Source: Eubacteriales bacterium (GTDB lineage: Bacteria > Bacillota > Clostridia > Lachnospirales > Lachnospiraceae). Taken from it: a stretch of 64,000 nt of DNA. Shown here one piece after another: positions 26,383 through 35,749 of this stretch. Numbering within the stretch: position 1 is the stretch's first letter; each line of letters starts with the position of its first letter. Location of the stretch: NCBI GenBank assembly GCA_030525875.1, contig JAUNDV010000001.1, positions 1 through 64,000 of the forward strand. The letters are read 5' to 3'. The notes beneath the pieces were generated by a model. It saw nothing but the letters and a program-made list of their open reading frames with translations, made no database searches and was not told where the DNA came from. The position numbers were made by a program, and so were the translations under genes.

Positions 26383-26895
26383 TCATAAATCAATATTGAT
26401 TTCATACTTGTCATCAATAAGTATATAATTCACATTATGCTTTTTTGCAAGTTCCAAAAACTGTCTATTATCTTCCAAAATGATTTCCATTGTACATGAT
26501 TCATCATCTATACGTTTTTCAATAGTATTTGCATATTTTTTGATACTGTCAAAATGCTTTCTAATATAATTTTCACTCATCACAATGCAATAATATCTGA
26601 TATTATCAAGATATTCTTTTGGAAAATCATTAGCCCAGTCAAAAGGGATATAGCATCCTTCAATAATAAGGTTTTGTTTGTTCTCTACAGCGGTTTTAAT
26701 CATTTCACGAATAATAGGCCATAGATATTTTGTGAGCTTATCATCATCACAAGGTGTGAGATTGGTGTATCCACTACGAATTAAACCCATTTTCAAATGA
26801 TCTATTGATAAATATGGATATTTATATTTTTCAAGCAGATTTTGTGCAAGTACAGTTTTGCCTGTGTGTGATGCACCTGTTATTAAAATAATCAT
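26383..26895 (-). CDS. P-loop kinase-like ATP-binding protein
   Basis: The 170-residue soluble protein begins with a Walker A motif ITGASHTGKT and continues with the AAA/adenylate-kinase-like layout (YLSIDHLKMGLIRSG, then NLIIEGCYIP, then YYCIVMSE). It resembles small NMP-kinase or zeta-toxin-like proteins of Firmicutes with an undefined substrate. A GGAG site precedes the ATG. It is AT-rich, unlike the two genes to its left. Confidence 0.75.
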   Translation of the reverse strand: MIILITGASHTGKTVLAQNLLEKYKYPYLSIDHLKMGLIRSGYTNLTPCDDDKLTKYLWPIIREMIKTAVENKQNLIIEGCYIPFDWANDFPKEYLDNIRYYCIVMSENYIRKHFDSIKKYANTIEKRIDDESCTMEIILEDNRQFLELAKKHNVNYILIDDKYEINIDL

Positions 26896-27272
26896 GATTT
26901 TCTCCGTTAATATATAGAAATTATTTTGCCATTATAATGCTAACTTTTTCTTAAATTCAAGTCCATCTACCGCTTATGTCCGTATTTAATGTGAGAGTTA
27001 TGTCATTATACCTAATATTGATATAGTTCCTACTTGAACCATGTATTTGAAAATGGTATTATGAATTAAAAGAAAGGGATTGACATATGATGTTTTCATG
27101 GAATAAGCTCGTGACAGACAGACAGACAGACAGACAGATAAATCTGCCTTTTTTTGTATTACCAAAACATTATATAAATATTTATATTAATTAGAGGAGC
27201 AGTTGTCCATTCAAGGTAGTGGACGACCGCTTCTTTTTGTTTACAAAAATTTAAGGAAAGGAGAGGAAAGAA
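26896..27272. other. Upstream region of the exopolysaccharide cluster, with a GACA tandem tract
   Basis: No gene is seen. A tandem (GACA)6 tract with a partial seventh unit occupies 27113-27138 and runs into a small AGAT/ATCT hairpin followed by a T run near 27150. TTGACA occurs at 27080-27085 without a good -10 box. I looked for c-di-GMP riboswitch features and saw none. A terminator-like hairpin closes the region (see 27196-27238). Confidence 0.6.
27196..27238 (+). terminator. Terminator-like hairpin before the VTC gene
   Basis: The segment 27196-27209 pairs with 27220-27233 (13 of 14 positions, two G-U pairs), followed by TTTTTG. If transcription starts upstream it would act as an attenuator; otherwise it ends a transcript from the left. 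The VTC ribosome site GGAGAGG follows about 25 bp later. Confidence 0.75.
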
Positions 27273-27959
27273 TTGCCAGATATTTCGGTTGTACGTACAG
27301 AAAAAAAGTACAGTATCTCGCCATATCAGCAGAGTACATTGCTACATCGCCTGGAGCCTGTTATGAATATCGATAAACACAGTGGTATTGGTGGATATAT
27401 GGTGCGTTCCTTATATTTTGACAGCATTTATGACAATGATTACTTTGATAAAATCAATGGCTTAGAGATGAGAAAGAAGGTACGTCTTCGTATATACTCG
27501 CCTGAACAGACAACTGTGAAATTAGAGTTAAAACAGAAACAGGGCAGTGCTCAAAAGAAAATCAGCCTTTCTATTACAAGAGAATTAGCAGAAGAGATGA
27601 TACAGGGGAATTATGAAGGTCTCGTGGAGCTTAATTCTGATTTAGCACTTATGTTTTATCAGATATTAGAAACGGGATTGTATCGTCCTGTATGTATTGT
27701 TGAGTATCATAGGACAGCATTTGCAGAGGAGAGTAATGATACACGCATTACTTTGGATTCTGAAATCGGCATGAGTCCTTTTTGTGACAGTTTTTTTGAT
27801 CGAGAGCTAAATCTGATTCCTGTAAGAAAGGAACCAGTATTGGAAGTTAAATATAATAGATTTTTATTGAGTAATATCAAGCAGATTTTAGATTTCGCAG
27901 ATGCGCCTGAGCTTGCTGTCAGTAAATATGCAATGTCCAGGCAAGTCCTTGGAATGTAA
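27273..27959 (+). CDS. VTC-domain (polyphosphate polymerase-like) protein
   Basis: This 228-residue protein has the VTC/CYTH-like tunnel fold signs: EKKYSI at the N-terminus, RSLYFDSIYDNDYFDKINGLEMRKKVRLRIY, the basic TVKLELKQK strand, CIVEYHR and VLEVKYN near the end. VTC domains bind and can polymerise phosphate chains; bacterial stand-alone members commonly sit with DUF4956 and CotH genes, as here. A TTG start at 27273 is supported by GGAGAGG upstream. It is the first gene of the cluster. Confidence 0.88.
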   Translation: MPDISVVRTEKKYSISPYQQSTLLHRLEPVMNIDKHSGIGGYMVRSLYFDSIYDNDYFDKINGLEMRKKVRLRIYSPEQTTVKLELKQKQGSAQKKISLSITRELAEEMIQGNYEGLVELNSDLALMFYQILETGLYRPVCIVEYHRTAFAEESNDTRITLDSEIGMSPFCDSFFDRELNLIPVRKEPVLEVKYNRFLLSNIKQILDFADAPELAVSKYAMSRQVLGM

Positions 27960-27992
27960 AAAGCTTTATAAATATTTTTAGGGGGATTGAAG

Positions 27993-28676
27993 ATGAAAGA
28001 GTTTATTATGCAATATTCGCAGGAGGCGGTTCATGAGCTTTCAGTGCAGCAGATTATATTAAATATGCTCATTGCGCTTGTACTAGGGCTGGTTATCTAC
28101 TTGTCATATCGTTTTTCACATTCTAATGCCGTCTACAGTGCAAGATTTAATGTATCGCTTTTAATGATGACACTGATTACAACAATGATTATGAATGTTA
28201 TCGGTAATAACATTGCTCTATCTCTTGGTATGGTAGGTGCGCTTTCTATAGTAAGATTTAGAACCGCAATCAAGGATGCACGAGATACAGCATATATTTT
28301 CTGGTGTATTGCCGTTGGTATTTGCTGTGGCGTTTCCTATTATGCTATGGCAGCAATCAGTACGGGAATGATTTTCCTGGTGATGCTCGTAATGGGTAGT
28401 GTCAAAGCGAATAACCGATATTTGTTGATTATTCATGCAAATAAAGAAGTGTCCGCTAAGGAAATTGAAGCAGCCGTATTGCAGGAGTATAAAGGTCAGG
28501 CTGTGCTACGTGTAGCAAATCGTACACAGGGACAGCTAGAGTATATATATGAAATAACAAGTAAGATGATTGAAAATAAAAAAGAAGCAGATGTGAATCC
28601 TATCGATTTATTAAGAAATATCGATGGAGTTTACCGTGTAAATCTTGTATGTCAAAATGAGGAAATGAGCAGATAA
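27993..28676 (+). CDS. DUF4956 family membrane protein
   Basis: The 227-residue protein has three to four membrane segments (residues 20-37, 45-70, 95-128) and the conserved block LGMVGALSIVRFRTAIKDAR typical of DUF4956, followed by a cytoplasmic ferredoxin-like tail. I chose the ATG at 27993, 7 bp after GGGGG; an in-frame TTG at 27987 is too close to that site. Its stop overlaps the CotH start (TAATG). Function unknown; consistently linked to VTC and CotH genes. Confidence 0.85.
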   Translation: MKEFIMQYSQEAVHELSVQQIILNMLIALVLGLVIYLSYRFSHSNAVYSARFNVSLLMMTLITTMIMNVIGNNIALSLGMVGALSIVRFRTAIKDARDTAYIFWCIAVGICCGVSYYAMAAISTGMIFLVMLVMGSVKANNRYLLIIHANKEVSAKEIEAAVLQEYKGQAVLRVANRTQGQLEYIYEITSKMIENKKEADVNPIDLLRNIDGVYRVNLVCQNEEMSR

Positions 28677-30358
28677 TGAGAGGAAAAGAAAAAAGTATTT
28701 CCCTTCTTCTCAGTCTGATATTGATAATAAGTGGTTTGTTTTTATTTGATAAAAAAGAAGAGCAGTATTATTTTCCTGAGGTTTCATCACCAGCTAAAGC
28801 TGAGACAACAGATTTGTCAGCACAAACTATTGAGGCAAAGAGTGATTTTGATTCCGAAGAACATATTGGTGTTGTAGGTAAGACTAATTATCGTTCAAAG
28901 GAAATACGTGTTGATACGTCATTTACAAGTAACCTGCCTTTGATAGTAATTGATACAGGGGATCAGGAGCCACGGCGTGGAGTTGTATGGAACAGTGAAA
29001 AGGGATACTATGTTCCAACCGGAGAAGATCCATATGCATATGGTGAAATAAGTATTATCAATAATACAAATGGCATAAATCGAATCGATGATGCTGTAGC
29101 TTTACATTCTTTATGTAAGGTAAAGCTTAGAGGTAATTCTTCAGGAAATTATGACAAAAAGCAGTACCTTTTAAAATTGACAGATGAAGAAGGAAAAGCG
29201 AAAAAAAAGAATATCCTGGGTATGGGAAGCGACAGTGAGTGGATTTTAAATGTTTCATTTATTGATAAATCTCTCTTGCGTAATTATCTGGCTTACGAGG
29301 CGATAGGAGAAATAATGCCTTATACACCGGATGTACAATTTTGTGAAGTTATTTGGAAGGATAAGGCTGGATATCGCTACGAAGGCGTTTATCTGATGAT
29401 GGAGAGCATAAAAGTAGGAAAAGACAGAGTGGATCTGCCTAAGTATTCTGAAAATAGTGATGTAACGCCAGCTCTGCTTAGGCGAGACCGATATAATGAA
29501 AATGGCCTGATGCTGGACAATTATGCTACGCAGAATGGATTAACTTCTGGATATCTGGATATAGAATATCCAGATAAAAAGGATATTACAGAAAAAGGTA
29601 TTCAAAATATTACAAAGCAGGTCAATAGATTTGAAGAGGCATTATATGCAGATTCATGGGATGAATTTGTAAAATACAGAGACTATATTGATATGCAGTC
29701 ATTCGTAGATTACTTCATTCTGAATGAATTTTTCCTAAATTATGATGCGGGATACAATTCTACTTATGTCTATATGAACTATAGTGGAAAATTGACAATG
29801 GGACCAGTATGGGATTTTGATCAGGCTATGGATAATAATGAAAAGCTTGAAGCTAATCTGTATACTACGGCATTTCATTCGGCGCCATGGTTTGACCAGC
29901 TACTTAGAGACCCTGTTTTCACAGATGCACTTATTAAAAGATATGCAGAATTAAGAAAGTCTATTTTAGCTGATGAATCAATAAAAGCTTTTGTAATAGA
30001 AACGATTGCTTACCTTGGTGATGCAATTAAAAGAGACTGGGCAAGATGGGGTTATTACTATATAGATGGAAACTATTTAAAAACAGACTTCTATACGGGA
30101 AAAGACAGGAATACAAAAACATATCAGGAAGAAGTAGAAAAAATACTAAATGCTCTTTCAGTGCATGGCAGATGGATGGATGAGCATCTGGACAGCCTGT
30201 ATCAGTTTAAAATGCTTTCATTAGAAGATGCACAGGCATGGCAGTATCAGGCAGAAAGTAAGACAGAAAGAACAGATTATAGTTCTATGCTTGCAGTTTT
30301 ATTTGTTTTAGTTTTTCTTATTTCGGTTAAGTTGGTATTGAAGCATGAAAGCGAATAA
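28676..30358 (+). CDS. CotH kinase family protein, membrane-anchored
   Basis: The 560-residue protein has an N-terminal membrane anchor (7-24), the CotH domain (about 110-480) with KVKLRGNSSGNYDKKQY, GVYLMMESIKVGKDRVDL and MGPVWDFDQAMDNNE, and a C-terminal membrane segment (near 535-553). CotH proteins have an atypical protein-kinase fold; B. subtilis CotH phosphorylates spore-coat proteins. Here the domain lies outside the cell between two anchors, so it might modify surface proteins or polymer-linked partners (inference). It is coupled to DUF4956 and precedes the synthase. Confidence 0.9.
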   Translation: MRGKEKSISLLLSLILIISGLFLFDKKEEQYYFPEVSSPAKAETTDLSAQTIEAKSDFDSEEHIGVVGKTNYRSKEIRVDTSFTSNLPLIVIDTGDQEPRRGVVWNSEKGYYVPTGEDPYAYGEISIINNTNGINRIDDAVALHSLCKVKLRGNSSGNYDKKQYLLKLTDEEGKAKKKNILGMGSDSEWILNVSFIDKSLLRNYLAYEAIGEIMPYTPDVQFCEVIWKDKAGYRYEGVYLMMESIKVGKDRVDLPKYSENSDVTPALLRRDRYNENGLMLDNYATQNGLTSGYLDIEYPDKKDITEKGIQNITKQVNRFEEALYADSWDEFVKYRDYIDMQSFVDYFILNEFFLNYDAGYNSTYVYMNYSGKLTMGPVWDFDQAMDNNEKLEANLYTTAFHSAPWFDQLLRDPVFTDALIKRYAELRKSILADESIKAFVIETIAYLGDAIKRDWARWGYYYIDGNYLKTDFYTGKDRNTKTYQEEVEKILNALSVHGRWMDEHLDSLYQFKMLSLEDAQAWQYQAESKTERTDYSSMLAVLFVLVFLISVKLVLKHESE

Positions 30359-30370
30359 AGGGGGATTCGT

Positions 30371-32608
30371 ATGAAACATAAAAAACTATGGTTTTGGCTT
30401 ATGACAGTCTCATCTGTTATCTATATTTTGTGGAGACTGTTTTTTACGCTTCCACTTGATTATGGAATCGTAGCGCTGGTTGCTGGTATTGCATTATTTT
30501 CAGCAGAGTTTATCAGTATGCTGGAAGCAGTTATACATTATATCTGTATGAGTAAGGATAAAGAGCCGGAATTTCCGGTTATACAAGAAGCCGATTATCC
30601 TCATGTAGATGTATTGATTGCTACACATAGCGAAGAAGCCGATTTGTTATTTAAAACTGTAAACGGCTGTAAGCATATGGATTATCCAGATAAATCAAAG
30701 GTACATATTTATCTATGTGATGATAATAACAGAGCGGAAATTGCAAAGCTGGCTAAGGACATGGGAGTTGGATATTTTGGATTATCGGATAATAAGCTGG
30801 CTAAAGCAGGTAATCTGAATAATGCTCTTTCCAAGACAGATTCTCCATTGGTTGTAACCTTTGATGCTGACATGATTCCAAGAAGTAATTTCCTGATGGA
30901 AACAATACCTTATTTCTCTTTGCCAGAAATGATTCTGAATGATGGTAAGTGGAGAAAGAGGACAGAAGAGGAAATTGATCCAGATTATAAAATTGGATTT
31001 ATTCAGACGCCACAGAGCTTTTATAATCCAGATTTGTTCCAGTTTAATTTCTTTGCAGAGAGCAATATTCCAAATGAGCAGGATTATTTCTTTAAAGAGG
31101 TAAATGTAGGAAGAAACAGTAGTAATTCTGTAATCTATGCCGGATCAAATACAGTAATATCCAGAAAGGCTCTCGAAGAAGTCGGTGGTATACGTACAAA
31201 GACTATTACAGAAGATTTTGCTACGGGAATTGATATCCAGGCAAAAGGATATACCTGCTTTGCTATTGATAAGGTGCTGGCATCTGGTCTTGCTCCAGAT
31301 GATTTCCCTAATCTGTTGAAGCAGAGACAGCGTTGGGGACGTGGCTGTGTACAGACAATAAGAAGCTTTAAATTTTTATTTGGAAAGTTGCCATTTATAT
31401 CCAAACTGAGCTATCTTTCCAGCTTACTTTACTGGTGGACATTTTTACGTAGAATCATATATATTCTTTCACCTATACTCTTTACAGTATTTGGAGTGCT
31501 GGTAGTTAAGACAGATCTGTGGGGGATTTTATTGATCTGGCTTCCTTCTTATCTGATTTATAACCATTCTCTGCGCCTGTTATCTGGTAAGATACGAGAT
31601 CAGAAATGGAGTAATATAGTAGATACCATACTATGCCCATATATGATATTTCCAATTTTGGCTGAGACACTTGGCATACGTATGAAAAAGTTCTCTGTTA
31701 CAAATAAGTCAAAAACAGTATCAAGAAGTGCGAAGATAATCTATGCAATTCCACATATGATTTTACTTGCAGCTTCGATAGTGGGAATTTATTTTAGCAT
31801 AAAAAATATTGTAATCTATAAAAATATACTGGGACTTGTTGTGTTGTTCTGGCTATGTATGAATACATACTTCCTTTCAATGGCAATATTCTTCCTGCTT
31901 GGAAGAATTAACTACAGAAGTTCAGAACGTTTTCGTGCCGAGATACCTGTTACATTTTCAGTGGGAATACGTAAGGTAAATGGAATTACTTGTGATATTT
32001 CTGAAAATGGTCTTGCATTTACAACAGAGTTTCCAGAATTCGTTCATGGAGTTGTAAGCTTTGAGCTTCAGGATAAAAAGTGGAGCGCTAAGGTTCCTGG
32101 AGAAATCGTGCATGTTAGTAAGTTTAGAGATAAATGGAGATACAGTGTAAAACTGACTGATTTGTCATTTGAGGAAAAACAAAATTATGATCAGATAGTC
32201 TATGACCGTGTACCTACCCTGGCAACAGAGATTAAAACAAATGCTTTTAAGGACCTGCTGGTATTTTTTAAGAGAAAAACAGCACATTCTGTATTATCCA
32301 AGAGAAAGCTGCCAAGAATAGTATTGAACACTTCTTTGCAGGCAGTGGATGGAAGTACAGTTCATGTTGCTGATTATAATTATCAGTATATGTTGATCAC
32401 AGGGGCGGTTCCTGCTTCAGAGTTTGATCTTAAGATGGGGAATACAATTTTACATCTTAAGAAAAATCAATCTGCTATAGGTGGTAAAGATAACTTATTT
32501 GAAATTGAAAATTGGGAAAGCATATCAGCTTCCGTTGATCTTCATGAAGCATTATTGGAGTTAATTCAGGAGAAGAAGATGGAGGAAAATGAGTTAGTCC
32601 ATGCATAA
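30371..32608 (+). CDS. BcsA-like family 2 glycosyltransferase with a C-terminal PilZ domain
   Basis: The 745-residue membrane enzyme has two N-terminal helices and a GT2 domain with the processive-synthase signature: DDN (117-119), FDADM (164-168), TED and QRQRWGRG. Further membrane helices follow, then a PilZ domain with RSSER (RxxxR) and DISENG ([D/N]xSxxG), the c-di-GMP-binding motifs. This is the layout of bacterial cellulose synthase BcsA. A C-terminal region of about 130 residues follows PilZ. No BcsB-like gene is recognised; the CotH protein occupies that position. The product is probably a beta-glucan, inferred also from the adjacent GH5 gene. Confidence 0.93.
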   Translation: MKHKKLWFWLMTVSSVIYILWRLFFTLPLDYGIVALVAGIALFSAEFISMLEAVIHYICMSKDKEPEFPVIQEADYPHVDVLIATHSEEADLLFKTVNGCKHMDYPDKSKVHIYLCDDNNRAEIAKLAKDMGVGYFGLSDNKLAKAGNLNNALSKTDSPLVVTFDADMIPRSNFLMETIPYFSLPEMILNDGKWRKRTEEEIDPDYKIGFIQTPQSFYNPDLFQFNFFAESNIPNEQDYFFKEVNVGRNSSNSVIYAGSNTVISRKALEEVGGIRTKTITEDFATGIDIQAKGYTCFAIDKVLASGLAPDDFPNLLKQRQRWGRGCVQTIRSFKFLFGKLPFISKLSYLSSLLYWWTFLRRIIYILSPILFTVFGVLVVKTDLWGILLIWLPSYLIYNHSLRLLSGKIRDQKWSNIVDTILCPYMIFPILAETLGIRMKKFSVTNKSKTVSRSAKIIYAIPHMILLAASIVGIYFSIKNIVIYKNILGLVVLFWLCMNTYFLSMAIFFLLGRINYRSSERFRAEIPVTFSVGIRKVNGITCDISENGLAFTTEFPEFVHGVVSFELQDKKWSAKVPGEIVHVSKFRDKWRYSVKLTDLSFEEKQNYDQIVYDRVPTLATEIKTNAFKDLLVFFKRKTAHSVLSKRKLPRIVLNTSLQAVDGSTVHVADYNYQYMLITGAVPASEFDLKMGNTILHLKKNQSAIGGKDNLFEIENWESISASVDLHEALLELIQEKKMEENELVHA

Positions 32609-32702
32609 GAAAAACGCAATCAAATTATTAACAGGGGTTGTGGCAGCAGTATTTGCTGTCGCAACTTTTCTGCTATTATTTATGCTTTATAAGCAAAAGT
32701 AG
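32601..32702 (+). CDS. 33-residue membrane anchor ORF, in frame with GH5 but closed by TAG
   Basis: This ORF reads MHKKNAIKLLTGVVAAVFAV and onward, with a basic start and one hydrophobic helix, then KQK and a TAG stop at 32700-32702. The reading frame continues without shift into the GH5 ORF. It starts inside the end of the synthase gene. The best reading is the original signal anchor of the GH5 endoglucanase separated by a nonsense codon; alternatively it is a genuine small membrane peptide. Confidence 0.6.
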   Translation: MHKKNAIKLLTGVVAAVFAVATFLLLFMLYKQK

Positions 32703-32717
32703 ATAAATGAAAAATTG

Positions 32718-33698
32718 ATGGATACACAGCAGATACTGGAAATACATAATCAGGAGCTTAAGCAGGAGATAGAAAAGCTGCGGGTAAAGAAGGGTGGCAT
32801 AGAAGAGCATGGCCAGCTGTCTATAAAGGGCACGCAAATGGTAGACCAAAATGGAAATCCTTTTATACTTCGAGGTCTTAGCAGTCATGGTATTGCATGG
32901 TATCCGGAATATACAAACTATCCTGCCTTAAAAACGATAAAAGATTATGGAGCGAATGCATTTAGGATAGCAATGTATGTAGAGCAAAATGATGGTTATC
33001 TGGAAGAGCCGGAATTAAACAAAAAGCTATTATTTTCAGCGATAGAAAACTCTCTGGCAGCAGATCTATATACTATTGTTGACTGGCATGTACTTAGAGA
33101 TGAAGATCCAAATCATAATATAGATGAAGCAATAGATATATTAGAAGAGGTAGCACAAAGGTACGGCGATAATCCGGGTATAATTTATGAGATATGTAAT
33201 GAACCTAATGGTGATACTTCATATGACGATATTGTAAATTATGCAAATGAGGTAATACCAGTCATACGTAAGTATGCTCCAAATGCAGTTATTCTTGTGG
33301 GAACACCTAACTTTTGTACCTCACTTTCAGAAGCAATAGAAAATCCAATAGAGTACCCAAACATAATGTATACCTATCATTATTATGCAGGGGTATCTGA
33401 TTGTAAATTTGCAATGGAAGAAATTGAAAGAGGTCTTGAGGGTGGCTTACCAATATTTGTCAGTGAATGGGGACTGGATAGCCATGATGCTAAGGATCAG
33501 CATTGGAAGGAGACAAGCGAGTTCTTAGATTATCTGGAAAAAGAAAAAATAGGCTGGATAAACTGGTCTTTAAGTAACAAAGACGAGGGATATTCCATAA
33601 TCAAACCAGATAGCTCCAAGCTTCATAGCTGGGATGAGGAGGATATAACTGACAGTGGAAAATTTGTTTTTAGATACCTGTCAAAAGGAAAAGATTAA
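32718..33698 (+). CDS. GH5 family endoglucanase (cellulase), anchor lost
   Basis: The 326-residue protein has a short coiled-coil-like start, then a GH5 TIM barrel with both catalytic glutamates visible: acid/base in YEICNEPNGD and nucleophile in PIFVSEWGLDS, plus LRGLSSHGIAWYP and VDWHVL. GH5 enzymes cleave beta-1,4-glucans; an endoglucanase is a regular part of cellulose-synthase operons. The first possible starts (TTG 32715, ATG 32718) have no ribosome site and no secretion signal. An anchor is encoded upstream in the same frame but is cut off by a TAG codon, so this protein may be non-functional for export unless read-through occurs. Confidence 0.9.
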   Translation: MDTQQILEIHNQELKQEIEKLRVKKGGIEEHGQLSIKGTQMVDQNGNPFILRGLSSHGIAWYPEYTNYPALKTIKDYGANAFRIAMYVEQNDGYLEEPELNKKLLFSAIENSLAADLYTIVDWHVLRDEDPNHNIDEAIDILEEVAQRYGDNPGIIYEICNEPNGDTSYDDIVNYANEVIPVIRKYAPNAVILVGTPNFCTSLSEAIENPIEYPNIMYTYHYYAGVSDCKFAMEEIERGLEGGLPIFVSEWGLDSHDAKDQHWKETSEFLDYLEKEKIGWINWSLSNKDEGYSIIKPDSSKLHSWDEEDITDSGKFVFRYLSKGKD

Positions 33699-33783
33699 AT
33701 ATTAAAAACCAAGATAATATACAAAACAGTAATTATATTAATGCACATTTTAAATAAATACTCTTCAATACAAGGGGTAAAAT

Positions 33784-35682
33784 ATGATTAAATTAGAAGA
33801 ATTACATAAGAAGAGAAGAAAATTAATAGTATTGAGCTTATCTATTGTTCTATTTGCGATATTAGTTGTGTATTCGTTTCTTGATTTTAAAAAGGATTTT
33901 ATACAGAGGGAAATAACAAAAACAAAGGCTGAAATAAAAAATACAGCTGAAATAAAAATGGAGACCATTCATCATAATTATGCGGATATGTTAAACGACT
34001 TAGATACGATAGCAAGAAGAATGACTATGTTTGACGAAACGGACAGAGATTTGATTATTGATGAATTATACGATATGAGTTCAGTATCGCATTTTAGCCA
34101 CATAGGAATATCTGACAGAAATGGGAATATTCTGGATTCTGGAGGGCGAAATGGAAATATCAGCGAGAGAGAATATTTTAAGCTTGCAATAAAGGGTGAG
34201 AAAAATATTTCAGATGTAATGGAATCGAAAATAATATCTCAAAAGGATATTCAGGTCATGGCTGTACCAATTATAAAAGAAAATGAAATTATTGGAATTT
34301 GTTATGGTGTGTTGAATATCGGAGAGATAGATGTAGTATTAGAAAATGAAACTGGAAGCATGATATATACACAGCTGGTTGATTCAGATGGTAATTATAT
34401 AACTGCAAATAATTCTGAACCAGCCTTGGCAAATGGTGAAAATATCTGGAAGGAGCTGGAAAGATATAATTTTATCAGTGGTAGTATTGATAAACTGAAA
34501 GAGGATGTGGAAAATAAGAAAAGTGGAGAGTTTTCTTTTGAATATGAGGGTAAACATAGGATTTCATATTATACGCCACTGGATATTAATAACTATTACC
34601 TGTTTTCTGCTTCTAGTGATGAATTAATAGATTTACGTACAGAAGAATTAACACGTGGCACATCTGGATTGTTAATAAAAGTGATTATTGCCGGAAGTAT
34701 TTTATTTATAGGTATTTTCTACTATATCCAACAGATAAATAAAGAGTTAAAATACAGTTACAAGAAGGCAATTACCAATAACGAAATTCTAAATATTAGC
34801 GCACTGGAATCGAACAGATACATTTTTGATTATAATCCAAAAACCAAGGTATTAGAAAAAAAAGCCGGAAAACATAATTTATTGTTTTATAAAGATGAAT
34901 TTACAGATATGCCGGATTCAATTTTATCAATGGATATAATTGATAAGGAAAGTGTTAACGATTTTGTAAATATATTTGAAGAGATTTCTTCAAAGGATTC
35001 CATAGAAAAAGAAATTAAAATCAGCCACAAGGATATATCCCAGTGGTTAAGAATCAGGATGAAGAAAATATATAATGATCATAAAATCATTAATATAATA
35101 GGAATCGTTGATGATGTTACGGAAAAGAAAAACCAGGAAATAATAATCGAATCAAAAGATCGTGAGGCCAAGGTGTTAAAGCATCAGGCTGAAAGAGATG
35201 CACTAACCAGTCTATATAATGCAGGTACATTTAAGCAGAAGGTAGCTGATATTTTAAACAGAGAAAATAGAGATAATAGTGTAGATGTATTATTATTACT
35301 GGATTTGGATAACTTCAAATTGATCAATGATACATTTGGACATCAGTATGGGGATAAAGTTCTTATTGATGTGGCTGAAATTCTTAAGCATTCGTTTAGA
35401 AAGGATGATGTTGTAGCCCGTCTTGGCGGAGATGAATTTGTAGTTTTACTGGTGGGTACTGATGGATACGAAAAATTAGAGCCACTTTTAGAAAATTTAT
35501 GCAAAAAGTTAACCATGACCTATACAAAGGGTGATATCAGTATTACGGTTTCAGCATCAATAGGTATTGCGATTTCTCCAACAGATGGTAATACGTTTAA
35601 GGATCTGTATTATAAGTCGGATATTGCATTATATCAGGTAAAAAACAATAACAAGAATGGATACAAAAAATTCGAAGAATAA
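33784..35682 (+). CDS. Membrane-bound diguanylate cyclase with extracellular Cache-like sensor
   Basis: The 632-residue protein has two membrane segments (about 13-33 and 300-316) flanking a Cache-type sensor (HFSHIGISDRNGNILDSGG, then ISEREYFKLAIKGE), a PAS-like region (330-460), and a C-terminal GGDEF domain with intact active site RLGGDEF and an upstream inhibitory site RKDD (RxxD). It should make c-di-GMP and be product-inhibited. AAGGGG precedes the ATG. It follows the synthase whose PilZ domain would read this signal. Confidence 0.93.
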   Translation: MIKLEELHKKRRKLIVLSLSIVLFAILVVYSFLDFKKDFIQREITKTKAEIKNTAEIKMETIHHNYADMLNDLDTIARRMTMFDETDRDLIIDELYDMSSVSHFSHIGISDRNGNILDSGGRNGNISEREYFKLAIKGEKNISDVMESKIISQKDIQVMAVPIIKENEIIGICYGVLNIGEIDVVLENETGSMIYTQLVDSDGNYITANNSEPALANGENIWKELERYNFISGSIDKLKEDVENKKSGEFSFEYEGKHRISYYTPLDINNYYLFSASSDELIDLRTEELTRGTSGLLIKVIIAGSILFIGIFYYIQQINKELKYSYKKAITNNEILNISALESNRYIFDYNPKTKVLEKKAGKHNLLFYKDEFTDMPDSILSMDIIDKESVNDFVNIFEEISSKDSIEKEIKISHKDISQWLRIRMKKIYNDHKIINIIGIVDDVTEKKNQEIIIESKDREAKVLKHQAERDALTSLYNAGTFKQKVADILNRENRDNSVDVLLLLDLDNFKLINDTFGHQYGDKVLIDVAEILKHSFRKDDVVARLGGDEFVVLLVGTDGYEKLEPLLENLCKKLTMTYTKGDISITVSASIGIAISPTDGNTFKDLYYKSDIALYQVKNNNKNGYKKFEE

Positions 35683-35749
35683 CTTAATTTATAGAATTCA
35701 AAAACGAGTTATGTAAAGCAGATTGAAATAGAGGATATAGTTTTAAATT

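Noticed and set aside
26940..27272. Possible c-di-GMP riboswitch before the exopolysaccharide cluster
   Set aside because: None of the conserved GEMM core sequence is present; only a GACA tract and a simple terminator hairpin are seen.
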